Assembly (NCBI GenBank): GCA_011109175.1
Contig: RDEW01000018.1
Location: forward strand, 351,405 to 415,404
Source: Dicyema japonicum
Lineage: Eukaryota; Dicyemida; Rhombozoa; Dicyemidae
Length of the DNA stretch: 64,000 nucleotides
Direction of reading: 5' to 3'
Shown one piece after another: positions 10,201 through 21,616 of the stretch. Both the position numbers and the translations under genes were made by a program. The first letter of the stretch is position 1; every line of letters starts with the position of its first letter. Under the pieces are notes generated by a model. The model saw only the letters and a program-made list of their open reading frames with translations, did no database searches and was not told where the DNA came from.

Positions 10201-12159
10201 GAAGCCACTTTTAGTTGGGATGCCAGAACTCTACGGGTGGTACAACGTCGTGGACTCTCTCAGAAACCCCCGAGGACAAATTAAGGTAGAAACAGTAGAT
10301 TGAAGTGTAGTTGGCAATAGTTCCCTTATATTTTCCCGTTAATGAACAGTCGGCCTCATATCCAGCCAATAATGACCACGTGACTAATTGGCCCCACCCT
10401 CAGATGCCCTCAAGTGAGTTATCATCCCATTCTTCATATATGAAGGAACATGATAATATAATTTCTCTACCAGAAGTAAGTAACACGTGTGATACAATTG
10501 ATGACTCAACCATCGAACTTTCATCGATGGTATATTCTTACCTGGACGACCACAACTCCATTTATAGCCAAGAAATTGCTTCTGTTGACTCTGATCAGTT
10601 AACCTACAAGGAAGCAACCCATTTAAACATTGAAAATCTCGGACCTGCGCCGGAAAGTGGCCTCTTCCCGGAAATTGAAACTATGAAATATGCTGATTCC
10701 TACTTTGATCTTCCAGACTCTCAGATTGAGGATTATGTGGTGACTGAAGAGATTGATGTGAGGCAGAATGACTTGATTCCAAATTTGATCCTTGAAGAAT
10801 CTGCCTCGGAACAGTTCGATGGAATAAAATCTGATAATCTAAATGTACTCGATCCATTAAATCCCAACAATTGTGGAAAAGAAGACAATCTCCCAACTCC
10901 GATAAAAAATGAGCCACCAACTGAAATTAAAGCCACGAAATCGATTGAAAAACCCAAAGTATTAGAAAGCTCTGAATTTCTTGAATCGATTGAAAAACCC
11001 AAAGTATTAGAAAGCTCTGAATTTCTTGAATCGACTGAGAATCTCAAAATATTAGAAAATTCAGCGGAACTCGATAATCCCAGTGAAACCGAACTTCTAA
11101 AATCCGCTGAAATTATTAAAGTGTTAAAAACCGATAAATCTGAAGCGGGTGAAACTGTCTTAACCAAATCTACTGAGAATGCGGAAGTGTCAGAAGCCAA
11201 TAATCTCAAAATAAATTCAAGCAATTCAGCTAAATTCGATGAAATTTGTGAATATAATTCCGTCAAATTACTCGATAAATCAAATAAAGTCGATTCTATT
11301 GAATCTGATGAAAACTCTCAGAATCAATTCCAGAACAATTTCGACGATTTCACAGATTATAAGACGGCTGAGTCAGATATTAAACCACGTAGTAATACTG
11401 TCACGTATCCACTCAAGGATGTGAATGATGGAGGATCCCAGAATGAAATGTCTTCAAATACCAATGAAAGCAGTGATCAGAGAGAATCAGACTCTTATAC
11501 TGTTGTTGAAGAATGTGATGAGCAGAAGGATTTTTCTGATGAGGACATTCCCTTCTCAACTGAAGAAGACGAGAGTATTAATGCAGAAAATAATACAGGC
11601 TGGACCTGTAAGAGATCGTCTAATGCAGAACCTGAGGATCAGGGGCCAGCATTAGGGAGGGAAAGATTTACTGGTCTCATGGAAACTGATGAATCGGATT
11701 CTTGNAAATACCAATGAAAGCAGTGATCAGAGAGAATCAGACTCTTATACTGTTGTTGAAGAATGTGATGAGCAGAAGGATTTTTCTGATGAGGACATTC
11801 CCTTCTCAACTGAAGAAGACGAGAGTATTAATGCAGAAAATGATACAGGTTGGATTTGTAAGAGATCGGCTAATGCGGAAGCTGAGGATCAGGGACCAGC
11901 ATTAGGGAGGGAAAGATTTACTGGTCTCATGGAAACTGATGAATCGGATTCTTGTGATGACAAAAAATTCAGATTTTTTATGCCAGCTTCTGAAATGGCA
12001 AAATCAATGAAATCAATCATGGAAAGAATTTCAGGATCATCTGAGGTTTGAGGATATCGAAATGTATTTTAGATCAAGGAGGCATCCAACTTTACTCCCG
12101 ATATAAGTGAAAATAGGGACATTTATAGAATCAAAAAGATTTTTCATTCAAATAAATAA
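7270..12159 (+). CDS. C2CD3: C2CD3-like centriole/cilium C2-domain protein, about a dozen exons
   Basis: In animals C2CD3 sits at the distal centriole and is needed for distal appendages and cilium formation. The first exon ends with LRLRWWGDISGG, matching the conserved N-terminal RVRWWGE block of C2CD3. Later exons carry a C2 region (PYLVSKMFWLRDVMKSE, FFGTTNPKFSFCQ, NNHLVVEVWDRKT, GLVKVPLHG) and another with DIFVQYYFPQ and DLKPLLVGMPELYGWYNVV. Inferred introns are 7506-7531, 7715-7739, 7936-7960, 8249-8270, 8679-8702, 8820-8841, 9160-9185, 9288-9310, 9627-9655, 10286-10310 and 12046-12072 (22-29 nt); all keep frame. Further exons lie between 9656 and 10285. After the last C2 comes a long acidic Ser/Glu-rich tail (10311-12045), then a final short exon with stop TAA at 12157. 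The upstream ATG at 7270 is the first in frame. An n at 11705 and one at 10129 make the exact length uncertain; it is shorter than vertebrate C2CD3 (about 2300 residues). Confidence 0.8.
10940..11029 (+). repeat. 45-bp in-frame tandem duplication in the C2CD3-like tail
   Basis: Two identical 45-bp units encode a 15-residue block containing SIEKPKVLESSEFLE. A diverged third copy (STENLKILENSAELD) follows, so this looks like a real protein repeat rather than an assembly product. Confidence 0.8.
11457..11953 (+). repeat. ~248-bp duplicated exon segment joined through one n
   Basis: 11457-11704 and 11706-11953 are nearly identical (a few substitutions such as AAT/GAT, ACCTGT/ATTTGT, CCT/GCT) and meet at n 11705. 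The n breaks the reading frame; removing one copy restores a single long exon. The differences look allelic, which points to two haplotypes placed in series. Confidence 0.75.
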
Positions 12160-12271
12160 TTGATGTTTTAATTTAAGACCAACAAAGAATTAAAGATTGT
12201 GTTTCCCGCCAAAGTCAACGTAACCAACTCTAATTGATCATTATAACTGAGCTCCAAACATTCAGTTTAAA

Positions 12272-12756
12272 ATGACAGAATTCTTAAATTATCCACTTCC
12301 CAAAGATGTGTTCATTCGAGTGTTTGACTTAACACGAAAACATTTATAATAGGTAGGTGTTCACTATTCGAGATGAAAGTCATTAATAATCAAATCATAC
12401 ACACTCCGAATAAGCCTGGAAAAAAACACCTGAAAAAGGAATACATACTTGGAGTGAAAATGCACGTATTCTGCGTTATTTACGGAATATTTCATGGACG
12501 ACATAAGGGGGAGAAGGAAGAGAGATTTTAAGTCATTCCTATGTACACAAAAGTTACACGTTAGCCATGCCATCTACCTGTTTATCTTCAAGCGAGTTAT
12601 TTTTTCTAACCTACTTTATAGGTGCGAGGGATGGCTTTTCTCTCAGAAGAGAGAGATCCTATTCTTTTAGAGAAAACAAAGAGAGCTGCAATTAAGCTTT
12701 CCTTAAACAAGAGACTGTCTAAGAAAGGACGAGGACAAGCTGCTAGTACCAATTAA
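12272..12756 (+). other. Possible small exons, gene not recognised
   Basis: An ATG at 12272 opens MTEFLNYPLPKDVFIRVFDL and an ATG at 12631 opens a 41-codon basic frame (MAFLSEERDPILLEKTK... ending TAA 12754-12756). The latter is preceded by a CTTTATAG acceptor-like site at 12621. They could be exons of one small gene with micro-introns, but I could not join them in frame and recognise no family. Confidence 0.25.
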
Positions 12757-13317
12757 TTTGATTGTAAAGGATTGGATTAACGGTTTTTGGAGAATATCAG
12801 GACACATATAAAACTTGGAGAAACGTTTTGAAAAAATTAAAAAAAAGGAGTGTCCAGGTGTGGAGTCCAAGCTTTAAGGTTGGACTTAAATGTGATATCT
12901 TCCAGATAACTCCTAACTGAGCGAATCTCGCTCGCCACCCTAAGAGGGAATAGCCACGCAATCAGGGCGGCCGTTATATAACCATTTGCTCACTTTTTTC
13001 CTTAATAAAGTATTATTATTATTATTATTATTATTACCTTAATAAAGTATTATGTACTTCTAACTTTATAGTTAATAAATATTTGTTGTTAGTGCGAAGT
13101 TTTCAAATTATATATAGGATCTCGATATCCGACACAATCCTCTTTTTTGTCCGCAAACAAGTTTACAACTAATTTGTGAATAAGCCAAACCTTCAAATTT
13201 TTGTATTTTTATTTCTTGCAAAATAGAATGAATCGAGGATTCCGTATATTAAGACGGGATATTGATTTTTGACGGATTTATTTATTTAAAAAAACAGAAA
13301 AAAACGTCAAAGAGTTA
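12757..13317. other. Intergenic with a short hairpin and (ATT)n tract
   Basis: It contains GAGCGA-ATC-TCGCTC (12919-12933), a GC-richer patch to about 12970, and an ATT microsatellite at 13011-13036 after AATAAAG. This arrangement resembles the 3' end of a retroelement ending in simple repeats, but no coding part is attached. Confidence 0.4.
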
Positions 13318-13457
13318 GGTGATCTCAGTTCCCATAATCAACTGCAACATCTAACGTCTGCGGTCTTTCATTCCAGGAAAGAGCCTTTTCTCATTTCTGC
13401 AGAGGAGTCTGACTAAGGTTGTAAATTTTTTAACCAATCGGTTTTTTTTGCATTGAA

Positions 13458-13735
13458 AATAGACAGACGAAGCGTGCTTCCATCTTTCTCATAGACGCGA
13501 AGGAATCCGTATCCGCGACTACAGGTCGTGGCTTCCGTGTGCAAGGGATTGATGTTGATCCAATATGATTGGCCAACATACAAATAGTTGTTCAGTAGAC
13601 AGACGAAGCGTGTTTCCATCTTTCTCATAGACGCGAAGGAATCCGTATCCGCGACTACTGGTCGTGGCTTCCGTGTGCAAGGGATTGATGTTGATCCAAT
13701 ATGATTGGCCAACATACAAATAGTTGTTCAGTATA
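13458..13735. repeat. ~138-bp direct duplication in LINE 3' region
   Basis: Two nearly identical units (13458-13595, 13596-13735) begin with the same AGACAGACGAAGCGTG block and end with CAAATAGTTGTTCAGTA. They differ at a few bases. There is no n at the junction. Confidence 0.8.
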
Positions 13736-13754
13736 TTGAATTGAGTCTGTAAAG

Positions 13755-14895
13755 CAGTGGTTCCCAACTTTTCGGATTCTTATTTTTCGCTATAGAAACA
13801 GAACCTTTAAATTGCCCAGTCATTTCTGGAGCATCATCAGTGCAGATACTCACACATGCATTCCAATCCAACTTTATATTTTCAAAATTTGAATTTATAA
13901 AATTGAAAATGTCATATCCCTTTGTTGTTCCGAGCAACTCTTTGCAGCAAAGAAAATCTTCGACAATGGATTCATCGTTCATATATCCAACGAAAACAAG
14001 GAGTTGCATTTTTTCTGTAATATCTCAGTTTTCATCCACCTAAAGCACAAAAACACAGATTTTTTTATTCGCCGAACCAAAGTGGTTTCAATGTCATCAG
14101 ACATATCCTTGATGCGTCTGCTCACAGAATTATTAGAAATAGGATTTAATTCGAGCTCAGCGGCAGCAATTTCTCAGAACATTATCTTCTCTATTTTTTC
14201 GCATACAGACAAAATAACAGTTTCGGTGAGAGTATGCGATTTCATATTTTTAGCGGCAATCTAAGCAACAGCATAACTAGCATGCGGTGCTTTATCGTTT
14301 ATTTTGAATTTTTTTGTAAAACTGGATGCTTGAACTTTATTCTGGTCCAATTGCAGCATAAATATTCTTTTTTTTCTTTGAAAGTTCAGAGTATTTGGTA
14401 GAGAAATGACGTCTAAGTTTCGNCAGACAAAATAACAGTTTCGGTGAGAGTATGCGATTTCATATTTTTAGCGGCAATCTAAGCAACAGCATAACTAGCA
14501 TGCGGTGCATTATCGTTTATTTTAAATTTTTTGTAAAACTGGATGCTTGAACTTTATTCTGGTCCAATTGCAGCATAAATATTCTTTTTTTTCTTTGAAA
14601 GTTCAGAGTATTTGGTAGAGAAATGACGTCTAAGTTTCGTTGGAGCCAAAGCAATATTCGCAAGTTTTTCACTGCAAACAACACAGTGTCCCCAGTCCAT
14701 GTAAAACCAAAGACAATATAACTTTTTCGATACGATCGAACTTTAAGATGTGCACTGTCACATGACTCCATTTAGACAGCATAAATTAAATTAATACGTT
14801 TTGAAAAATTATGCTTTTGTAAAAAAGAATAAAATTTTTTTTGAACTTCGGAGAACCCCTAGAATATTTCGCGGGACCCAGGTTGGGAAACACTT
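13755..14895 (-). mobile_element. hAT element (ZBED-like) nested in a LINE
   Basis: One end is CAGTGGTTCCCAACTTTTCGG (13755 rightwards) and the other, read on the minus strand from 14895, is AAGTGTTTCCCAACCTGGG. These are imperfect hAT-type terminal inverted repeats. The flanking 8-mers CTGTAAAG (13747-13754) and TTATAGAG (14896-14903) both resemble CTGTAGAG, which occurs once at the empty site 41535-41542 in the related LINE. The interior encodes a decayed transposase on the minus strand. Confidence 0.85.
13776..14771 (-). pseudogene. hAT transposase remnant (ZBED5/SCAND3-like)
   Basis: The minus strand from 14771 reads KVRSYRKSYIVFGFTW, the start of ZBED-type hAT transposases, but the BED finger that should follow has lost its pattern. 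Downstream comes NPISNNSVSRRI near 14140 and, at 14009-13780, ICTDDAPEMTGQFKG, equivalent to the conserved VCTDGAxAMTGKxSG block. The C-terminal dimerisation domain is missing. An n at 14404 lies between two near-identical ~200-bp copies (about 14205-14403 and 14405-14602), probably an assembly join. Confidence 0.75.
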
Positions 14896-15410
14896 TTATA
14901 GAGTATAGTCTCTGATAATGTGAATTTCGCAACAGAGGCATATTCTACAGCTGGCGCCGGTAGAGTGTTGTAACAGAAACATCCAAGGTGTCCTCAAAAC
15001 AAGTGCACGTACAACGTTCAGTTTCTGGTGGCCTTTAGTGATGACTTGCTTTGCATGGATGTTGGAATTCAATAGCATCGATTTTTGACGGGTAAATTAC
15101 TTGGTGACGACGCCTCTATTGCACTATGTCTTATTCGTATTCCTTATCGACTTCTCCGTTCACTCTGGGATCTTTTTATTGTAGAGGACTTAAGCAACCT
15201 TGCAAGAAACAACAACTGGTATGCGATATAACTTAATATGACTTCTCTGTCTGCTGTCTACAAGGGACAAAAACGACCGTATAATTTACAAAACTGTTTA
15301 GAAAATTCCACCTTTTTATTCTCTTATCGGCTTGTCGATATTATGGTCTCGGATTTGCAGTCCACCTGATTTACCGTGTTACAAGAGTGTAGACAGCATC
15401 TAATATTAAA

Positions 15411-15560
15411 ATGGAAATGGAGGACGACCTGGACTACCTAAGAGAAGTAGCGCGCAACAGAGGATCATGGTCGAGGCTGACAGAGAGAATGATTAGGAAT
15501 ACGGCACAAGGGAAACTTAACTAATTTTATGTTTTCTCGGGAGTGCTTTTTAATAATAAT
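15411..15560 (+). pseudogene. Last codons of a LINE RT ORF
   Basis: A 37-codon frame (15411-15524) reads MEMEDDLDYLREVARNRGSWSRL, like the W-x-DDL/DDI...R...W tail that ends many LINE pol proteins. It lies downstream of a second LINE relic on the other strand and is isolated. Confidence 0.45.
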
Positions 15561-15733
15561 AATAAATTACAAATCTGAGTTAGTGGATGACCCCAAGTGT
15601 TTTAGTTGTTGAATTGAATGAAATAACATTTGTTACTCTGAATAATAATAATAAATTACAAATCTGAGTTAGTGGATGACCCCAAGTGTTTTAGTTGTTG
15701 AATTGAATGAAATAACATTTGTTACTCTGAATA
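15561..15733. repeat. ~90-bp direct duplication
   Basis: The two copies start with AATAATAATAAATTACAAA and end with AACATTTGTTACTCTGA, essentially identical and adjacent, with no coding content. Confidence 0.8.
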
Positions 15734-17090
15734 ATCAGTTCTTCATTTTCTTGATAATTGGCATTAATGAATTCCAGTCTAAAAGTATTTTCCGAAAATT
15801 GACTTTTTCTATACGGCATGTGCAATGGTCTATGTTGGAATAGGCTTTATGATAATAATCTCTCGGAGCCTCTTAGATTGTAGAGATAAAGACCTGGGAG
15901 ATTTATTTCTGAGTGTTAGAAAACATCTATTTCCATATAGTCGTAGTTTTTCACGGTTTTTCCAGAACGGTTTTCTTTTTTATTTACTCTTAGTACATTC
16001 AAATGAAGGAAACTGGTGGCTAACATGAAAGTAACAACATGAACTAAGCACTCCCAGAAGTATAACTGATGTGGTGCAGAAATCGAAGGCGGATCAAGAG
16101 AAGAGGTGCTTATCTTGTAATTGGTGAAAAAGCAGAAGTGCAAAGCGATGAAACCGATCGTCCAATTATGTTCATATTGTCTTGTAAAGCTGTATGGTGA
16201 CCGCAATGAAGTGGCCACGAACTTTCTAAGATAGGGAAGCTTTGGTATCAATAATGTTCGACACAGACATCCCAGAAACTTGTTGATATTAAGGTTTTCG
16301 CCGCTATTAAATATGATTTTCTTTTTTATTAATAGAAAGACAAAACAAAAAATCGTAGATCAAGCATCATGAAGTAGGTGTGAGAATTTTCGATTCACAG
16401 TGTAAGTGGTCAATTGGAGTGGCTTTAGACAGTCTATAAATATTCCTATTTTCAGGTTCGTTTTTAATAAATAGAAACACCGGGCAGGAACAGCATAGTT
16501 TATCCTAGTTCTGATGAAACTCTTCTAAGTGTTGTTTGTTTTATCTACAATGTTCAGAATAGAAACACCGGGCAGGAACAGCATAGTTTATCCTAGTTCT
16601 GATGAAACTCCTCTAAGTGTTGTTTGTTTTATCTACAATGTTCAGAATGATTTCTTATTTTCCTTTTATGTTTCTGTGTTAAATGGATACAACGAGCGTT
16701 AAGGTCGACACATCGGAATGATTTTTTGAGCTCTAAGTATTATCTTATTGAGATTTTGGCCACTGGGGGATACTTTATCCGGAAGCAGTGAGAGTGATGT
16801 TCAACAAATGATGTGAAGGCAAGTCAGTGTGCTCGTTACAAGTTGAGACTAGTCTTTGGTGCATGAATTAACTTTTGTTTTGTGAATTTTCAGGATGATC
16901 AGGTTATGGTGAGTACTTAAATATTATATAAAATCCAAAGAGATGAGTTGAGTGTCCTTACGTGCTCATTGTATTCATGTAAAATATCCAGTGAGGTATG
17001 GGAATCACCACATCTTGACAGTGTCCTTTTACTTTGTAATGCGAATAAGATCAAGCAGATAAGACCCGGGACATGACGGTGGATAAAATG
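15734..17090. other. Intergenic, with one ~87-bp direct duplication
   Basis: No protein recognised on either strand. 16473-16558 and 16559-16647 are adjacent near-identical copies containing CACCGGGCAGGAACAGCATA (one T/C difference). A minus-strand open stretch at 16251-15916 has no family resemblance. Confidence 0.4.
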
Positions 17091-17460
17091 TAAATATTTA
17101 CAATTGTCATTCGAAGAGACGGAAAATTGATTTTTGGGGTTTGTTGTTCAAAAGGATCGTCGAAGGGGAAGAAGGCTGATATTTTATCCGAGATGTCGTC
17201 GACAAGGACTTTATTTTCGACCTTTCAGGCAAAACCTCTGCTTCTTCCATATTTTTTGTCTCGCCAAAAAACAGAGTATTCCAAAAAGTGGAAGTTGGAT
17301 ACCGAGTGTTGACTTTTGTCTCTCGGAAAAAGATATACCCACAGAATGGTCTAAAAGATTCATTTATGGTTCAGTAATTTTCCTAGGATTCATTTATGGG
17401 TATTTTAGTTGTGGTATGCTCAGATCCTGGGTTTTGATTAACGTCATTAGATGATATGAG
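17091..17460 (+). other. Possible coding exon(s), unidentified
   Basis: Two overlapping plus-strand frames are open here. One reads FTIVIRRDGKLIFGVCCSKG to 17309, and the other runs on to 17451 with a hydrophobic segment (FIYGSVIFLGFIYGYF). No family is recognised and no pair of splice sites joins them convincingly. Confidence 0.2.
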
Positions 17461-18076
17461 ACCATCCACATCTCCATGTTTGCAGGATAGGGAAATTGAA
17501 ACTTTTTTTCAACACGTTAAGTGACCATGCCACTACTTAGGTGAGTCGCGTAACATCAAAATTGTGCGTGTTTTGTAACGACTGTTAGTTAACTAGTTAA
17601 GTCGAACTGGTCGCCCCACTGATCAGTACTTTAGTGTGGTAGACTGACAGCGTACAGTTCAGGACATCTAAAAGGTGATTTGCTGTCAACTCGGAAAGGT
17701 CGTAAATGGAACAAAGGGTATCTTTCACATTACGTACGTATGTAGAGAGGAGTTGTATTCACGTAATAGAAGAACTATGTTTACCCGAATGCCCTTCAGA
17801 AATGAGGATTCCAATTGGTGGATCGGAAGAGGGGTACGGAGTAGTATTTTGTTATAATCGAGTCCTCCGATGGTTTCTGTGGAAACAAAATTGTTTATCT
17901 GTTTCAAACAATCTCATTCTTGATAACAGGAAGGATGGAGAAAAACATTCGAGGCAAGTCACGGTTTGTAATGATCGTGGTATCGAGAAAATGCTTATAA
18001 TAAAAAAATATGATTTAATAAAACACGACAAGAAAATTAAATAATAAATTATTTAAAGTTCAGCTACAAACGTGCA
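17461..18076. other. Intergenic upstream of the M16 protease
   Basis: An AT-rich spacer. Short open stretches on both strands (17675-18044, 17907-17725) show no recognisable domain. Confidence 0.35.
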
Positions 18077-21000
18077 ATGTGTGAGGAAATCAAGCAAAGG
18101 GTATTCAACAACGAATTTCTCATTTCACATTGCAGTCAATGTACTTATCGAGGCATTGAGCTCCATAATGGCATGAAAATCCTCCTTATCAACGACCCCA
18201 ACGTTAAAATCGCGGCCACCAGCCTTTCCGTGGGCATTGGTAACCTTATCATTAATCACAGGCTCATTCTACGAACCAAATGATATACCAGGACTTGCCC
18301 ACTTTTGCGAGCACATGCTTTTTATGGGTTCTCAGAAAGTCTGATAATTTTAACATCCTAGTTTCCTGATGAAAACGAATACGGCAAAGTTTTCTCGTCT
18401 AATAACCTTCTAGTTCATTCAGAACAACGGGGGAACCACCAACGCTTTCACAACCAAAGACCAGACATCATTCTACTTCACGGTCAAGACAGGGAAGTTG
18501 TTCCAAGCCATGGAGATGTATTTTTAATGGTTAAGTTAAGATTTGCTGAGTTTTTCATATCGCCTGTCTTTTGCCCCGACAGCATTGTGAGCGAGGTTGA
18601 GGCCGTCGAGTCTGAGTTTGTGGGGAGCAGCGAGGACGACTCCTTCCGAATTGGGGAGGTTGTCCGCATGTTTGTGGAGGACGGCCATCCTATAAGTTTA
18701 TTCTCCTTTGGTATGACTTAACGGTTAAATTAGGCAACCTAAAATCGCTACTTGAGAATCCACGTGATTGTGGGACAGACATCCGGGAGGCCCTAAGGAG
18801 ATTTTTTAGTTTTTTTAGCAGCAATTTGATGACTCTCACAATAATTTCTAACCGTAACCTTGATTACTTATAAAAGATGATATCGGCGAGATGGAACAGA
18901 AAACATCGGCAATTTTCTCGAAGATTGAGAATAAAGATACACACAGGAAGACATGGGAGATACCGATGTTGAAAACGAAGGATGTTGTGGTGAATTTGTA
19001 TTGTAGCACATGATTTTCATTGAGAGTCTTGGGGAGGTTAACAAGCTCTGTATCCAGTTTTTTGTCCCTGACATGAATGACTATGATAAATCTATAGTTT
19101 GTTGTGTCACTTACTTAAAGTCTCTGAGGTTCATTGAATACTTGTTGAATAATCCATCACCACAAGGACTAATATATTTACTACAAAAGCGCGGTATAAT
19201 TTAAGTATTTAATTTTTAAACTATATTTGAAATTATTAATTTTCTGAATCTTATTTTCACAAATATTTGTATTTAATTAATTAGGACTGATTGTGGATGC
19301 CGATTTTGAATGTGTTCATGAGGCTAAAGGATTCAACGTGTTTGTTGGTGAATTTGAATTGGAGGCCTACAACATTGGTATTGTCTCTAGTCATCGTAGA
19401 TTACATCAACCAAATTGTCCTAATGTTCTTTGCTTATATTAAATTGGTGAGTGATAACCCTTTCCCAAAGTCAGTCTATGACGAATTCACTGTTTTTTTC
19501 TCCTTCATTGCAGACCTTCTTAGCCATTCAGTTCCACTATGGAGTTACTCCTCCTCCAGCTTCACTGGCAGAGTTAATCTCAGCATCTCTGCAGGTTTTA
19601 CCCATTAAGGACATATTCTTTTTGCCTGAGAAATACGACCTCGCCTCGGTGGACCACGTGATCAAGTATTTTACTCTTGAGAATGCACTGTAGTGATTCT
19701 AGTGAGTTTAGACTGATATTCGTGGCTAAAAAGCTGCCTTATAAGACAGATCGGACTGAACCACACACAGGTGCAAAATTCTGCATAAAAGCCCTTAGTG
19801 AGGCACAGATTGAGGTACACTTTAATTTTATCACCCAGATGTGGACTTCCTATGTTTATAATGAAGTATTCGGATACCCTGAAGCGAACCCCTACTTGCC
19901 GAAAAATATTGATGATATTTCAAGTCTTATTGATTTAGATGATTTGAAAAGTCAAAATGAGGTTATTGGTGTCCAAAATTCTAGAAAGCGAATTCACCTA
20001 ATCCTTCTAAATTGATGGTTTTTTGTGCCTTAACTTGTTAAGGCTTTCCCACAATATTGTCTTTGGTATAAATTCGACTACTATTTAATGTTCCCTAAAG
20101 TCTTTTTAGGCTTTCGTCTATTAAAGTATTGATTTGTTTCATGATAGTGAAAATTTCTCAAAGGATCCTCTCAGTTACTGCCTGTCTCACGTTCTGATGC
20201 ATGCCTTTACTGACCACTTAGAAAATATTCTGGCTTTGGCAGACATGGCGGGCATCTCTGTCGAGGTGAAGATCCTAAATAAATCAATTAAAGTTTGCCT
20301 TGATTTGATTTTGATTATTTTCTATGGATTTTCTTCCAAAATCAGCGAAATTGTTCAAATCGTGGCCCACAACATCAAACATTTCATCCCAACCAAAATT
20401 AGGTTCGCCGCCGTAAAATATGACGTTTGTGTTGGCTTACTCAAGTACTTCCAAGAAATCGAAGATATGAAGATTGCGAGTCCTTTCGAGCAAGCCTGTT
20501 TTTTCTCATCCTTGGCTCATACTGAATTTGGCTTTCTTCCAGAAGATTTACTTGCTGTCAAAAAAAGTAAGTAGTAGTTAGATGACTAGATGTTACTATG
20601 GAGTCTCTGATAAAATTCAGGGATGATAACCTGAGGGAGGTATTCGTGGAGGGATTCATCAGTGGTCCCGTTTCCACGGAAGTATGAACTGTGTTGATGT
20701 GTCTAGGTGGCTTCTCAACTGTTTTTTCGATTTCAGGAACATTTTCCTGTAGAAAATCTGCCACCATGTGCTAAATTATTGAAATTTTTTATTCCCAAAG
20801 GTTAGTCTGAAATTTTACTTAAGGATTGTCACGTCTGTTTTTCTCTGATACAGACGAACATACTGGCTATGGAATCTCACATACTTTCTTCGTTCCAGAG
20901 ACTGCCACTTTAAACTTGGGGCCCCGTCAGGAGTTCTTTTGCAGTCGGCTGCGAATTGAGTGCATTCTGGGCATGTTGGAACTGATTTTGTCTGACGAGT

Positions 21001-21616
21001 GCTTTAATTTCCTGCGGACAAAACGACATTTGGGTTAATTGGCGGTAAAACATAGGTTATTCGGTCTCTTTTGAAGTCTGTGTGTCACGTGGCTGCCACG
21101 CTGTTAAAATTTTTGTTGAGTCTTCCTACAATGCTAAATATGTCGAAGGTCAAATCGAAGAAGCTCTGCATCACTTTAGAGTTTGCTAATAATGGAATTA
21201 TAGGCCTATTTGGCAAGCTTTTCCAGTGATGAGTTCGCCAACGTGGTGGACTCTTACAGGTCAATTTGCCTAGAGAAGCCCTCGACTGCTTATAAACAAG
21301 CGAATAGACTGTTTAAGGCTATTTTGACGGATACCTTTGAGTTTGATAGAAGTTAGGAGGTTGCTGTTTATTTAGGGAACAAATTGGTGGCGGAGGTGGA
21401 CCTTTTGGAGCTGAGGCACATGATCTGTTTTTTTGACACATTCGTTGGTTCTGGGGAAAATGTCCCTGAGAGATCTCGAATCATATGTCACGTGGTGCCT
21501 ATGATTGGGATGAAGGAATATATTAAAGAGTCCGAAACGGTTGTATGGCTGATGATGTTGTAGGCAGCTCAGCCCGTAGAGCTGTTGTATGAACTGAGGA
21601 AGCAGTGCTTGAAGTA
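18077..21616 (+). CDS. M16A zinc metalloprotease, nardilysin/insulysin-like, multi-exon
   Basis: M16A enzymes are large zinc peptidases that cleave small peptides such as insulin or dibasic hormones. The first exon starts at ATG 18077. The inverted zinc motif HFCEH lies at 18300-18314 in [11 protein letters not shown], followed by [10 protein letters not shown] and [10 protein letters not shown]. The second glutamate block EVEAVESEF at about 18593 has the nardilysin-type form. Later pieces include [29 protein letters not shown] (about 19890) and, in the C-terminal half, [12 protein letters not shown] at 21000-21035. Inferred introns 18240-18261, 18339-18361, 18389-18413, 18518-18540 and 18711-18733 are 22-25 nt and keep frame; one near 19192-19283 is about 91 nt. 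The frame closes with TAA near 21614 after LRKQCLK. Catalytic residues are present, so it is probably active. Exact exon borders between 18860 and 21300 remain unresolved. Confidence 0.8.

Larger units (their letters stand above)
13318..15100 (-). mobile_element. LINE 3' fragment split by a hAT insertion
   Basis: On the minus strand, 15100-14896 and 13754-13318 are consecutive parts of a LINE C-terminus and 3' UTR. Both align to the uninterrupted copy at 41192-41690 (shared blocks include AACAGAGGCATA, GTAGAGT and TATTGAATTGA). The coding remnant has YWININPLHTEA, parallel to HSGSTVNPLLTEA there. The 3' end carries GAGATCACCTAAC, the left arm of the LINE 3' stem-loop. 13458-13735 holds a ~138-bp internal duplication. 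Confidence 0.75.

Noticed and set aside
10733-11266. 177-residue minus-strand open frame opposite the acidic tail
   Set aside because: It is the antisense shadow of a biased Glu/Ser-rich exon.
12919-12933. Second Helitron 3' end (GAGCGA/TCGCTC hairpin)
   Set aside because: The following CTAA is not followed by T and no helicase or matching subterminal sequence is nearby; the ATT tract suggests a retroelement tail instead.
15916-16251. 111-residue minus-strand frame as a gene
   Set aside because: No family resemblance, no supporting splice sites and adjacent repeat artefacts.
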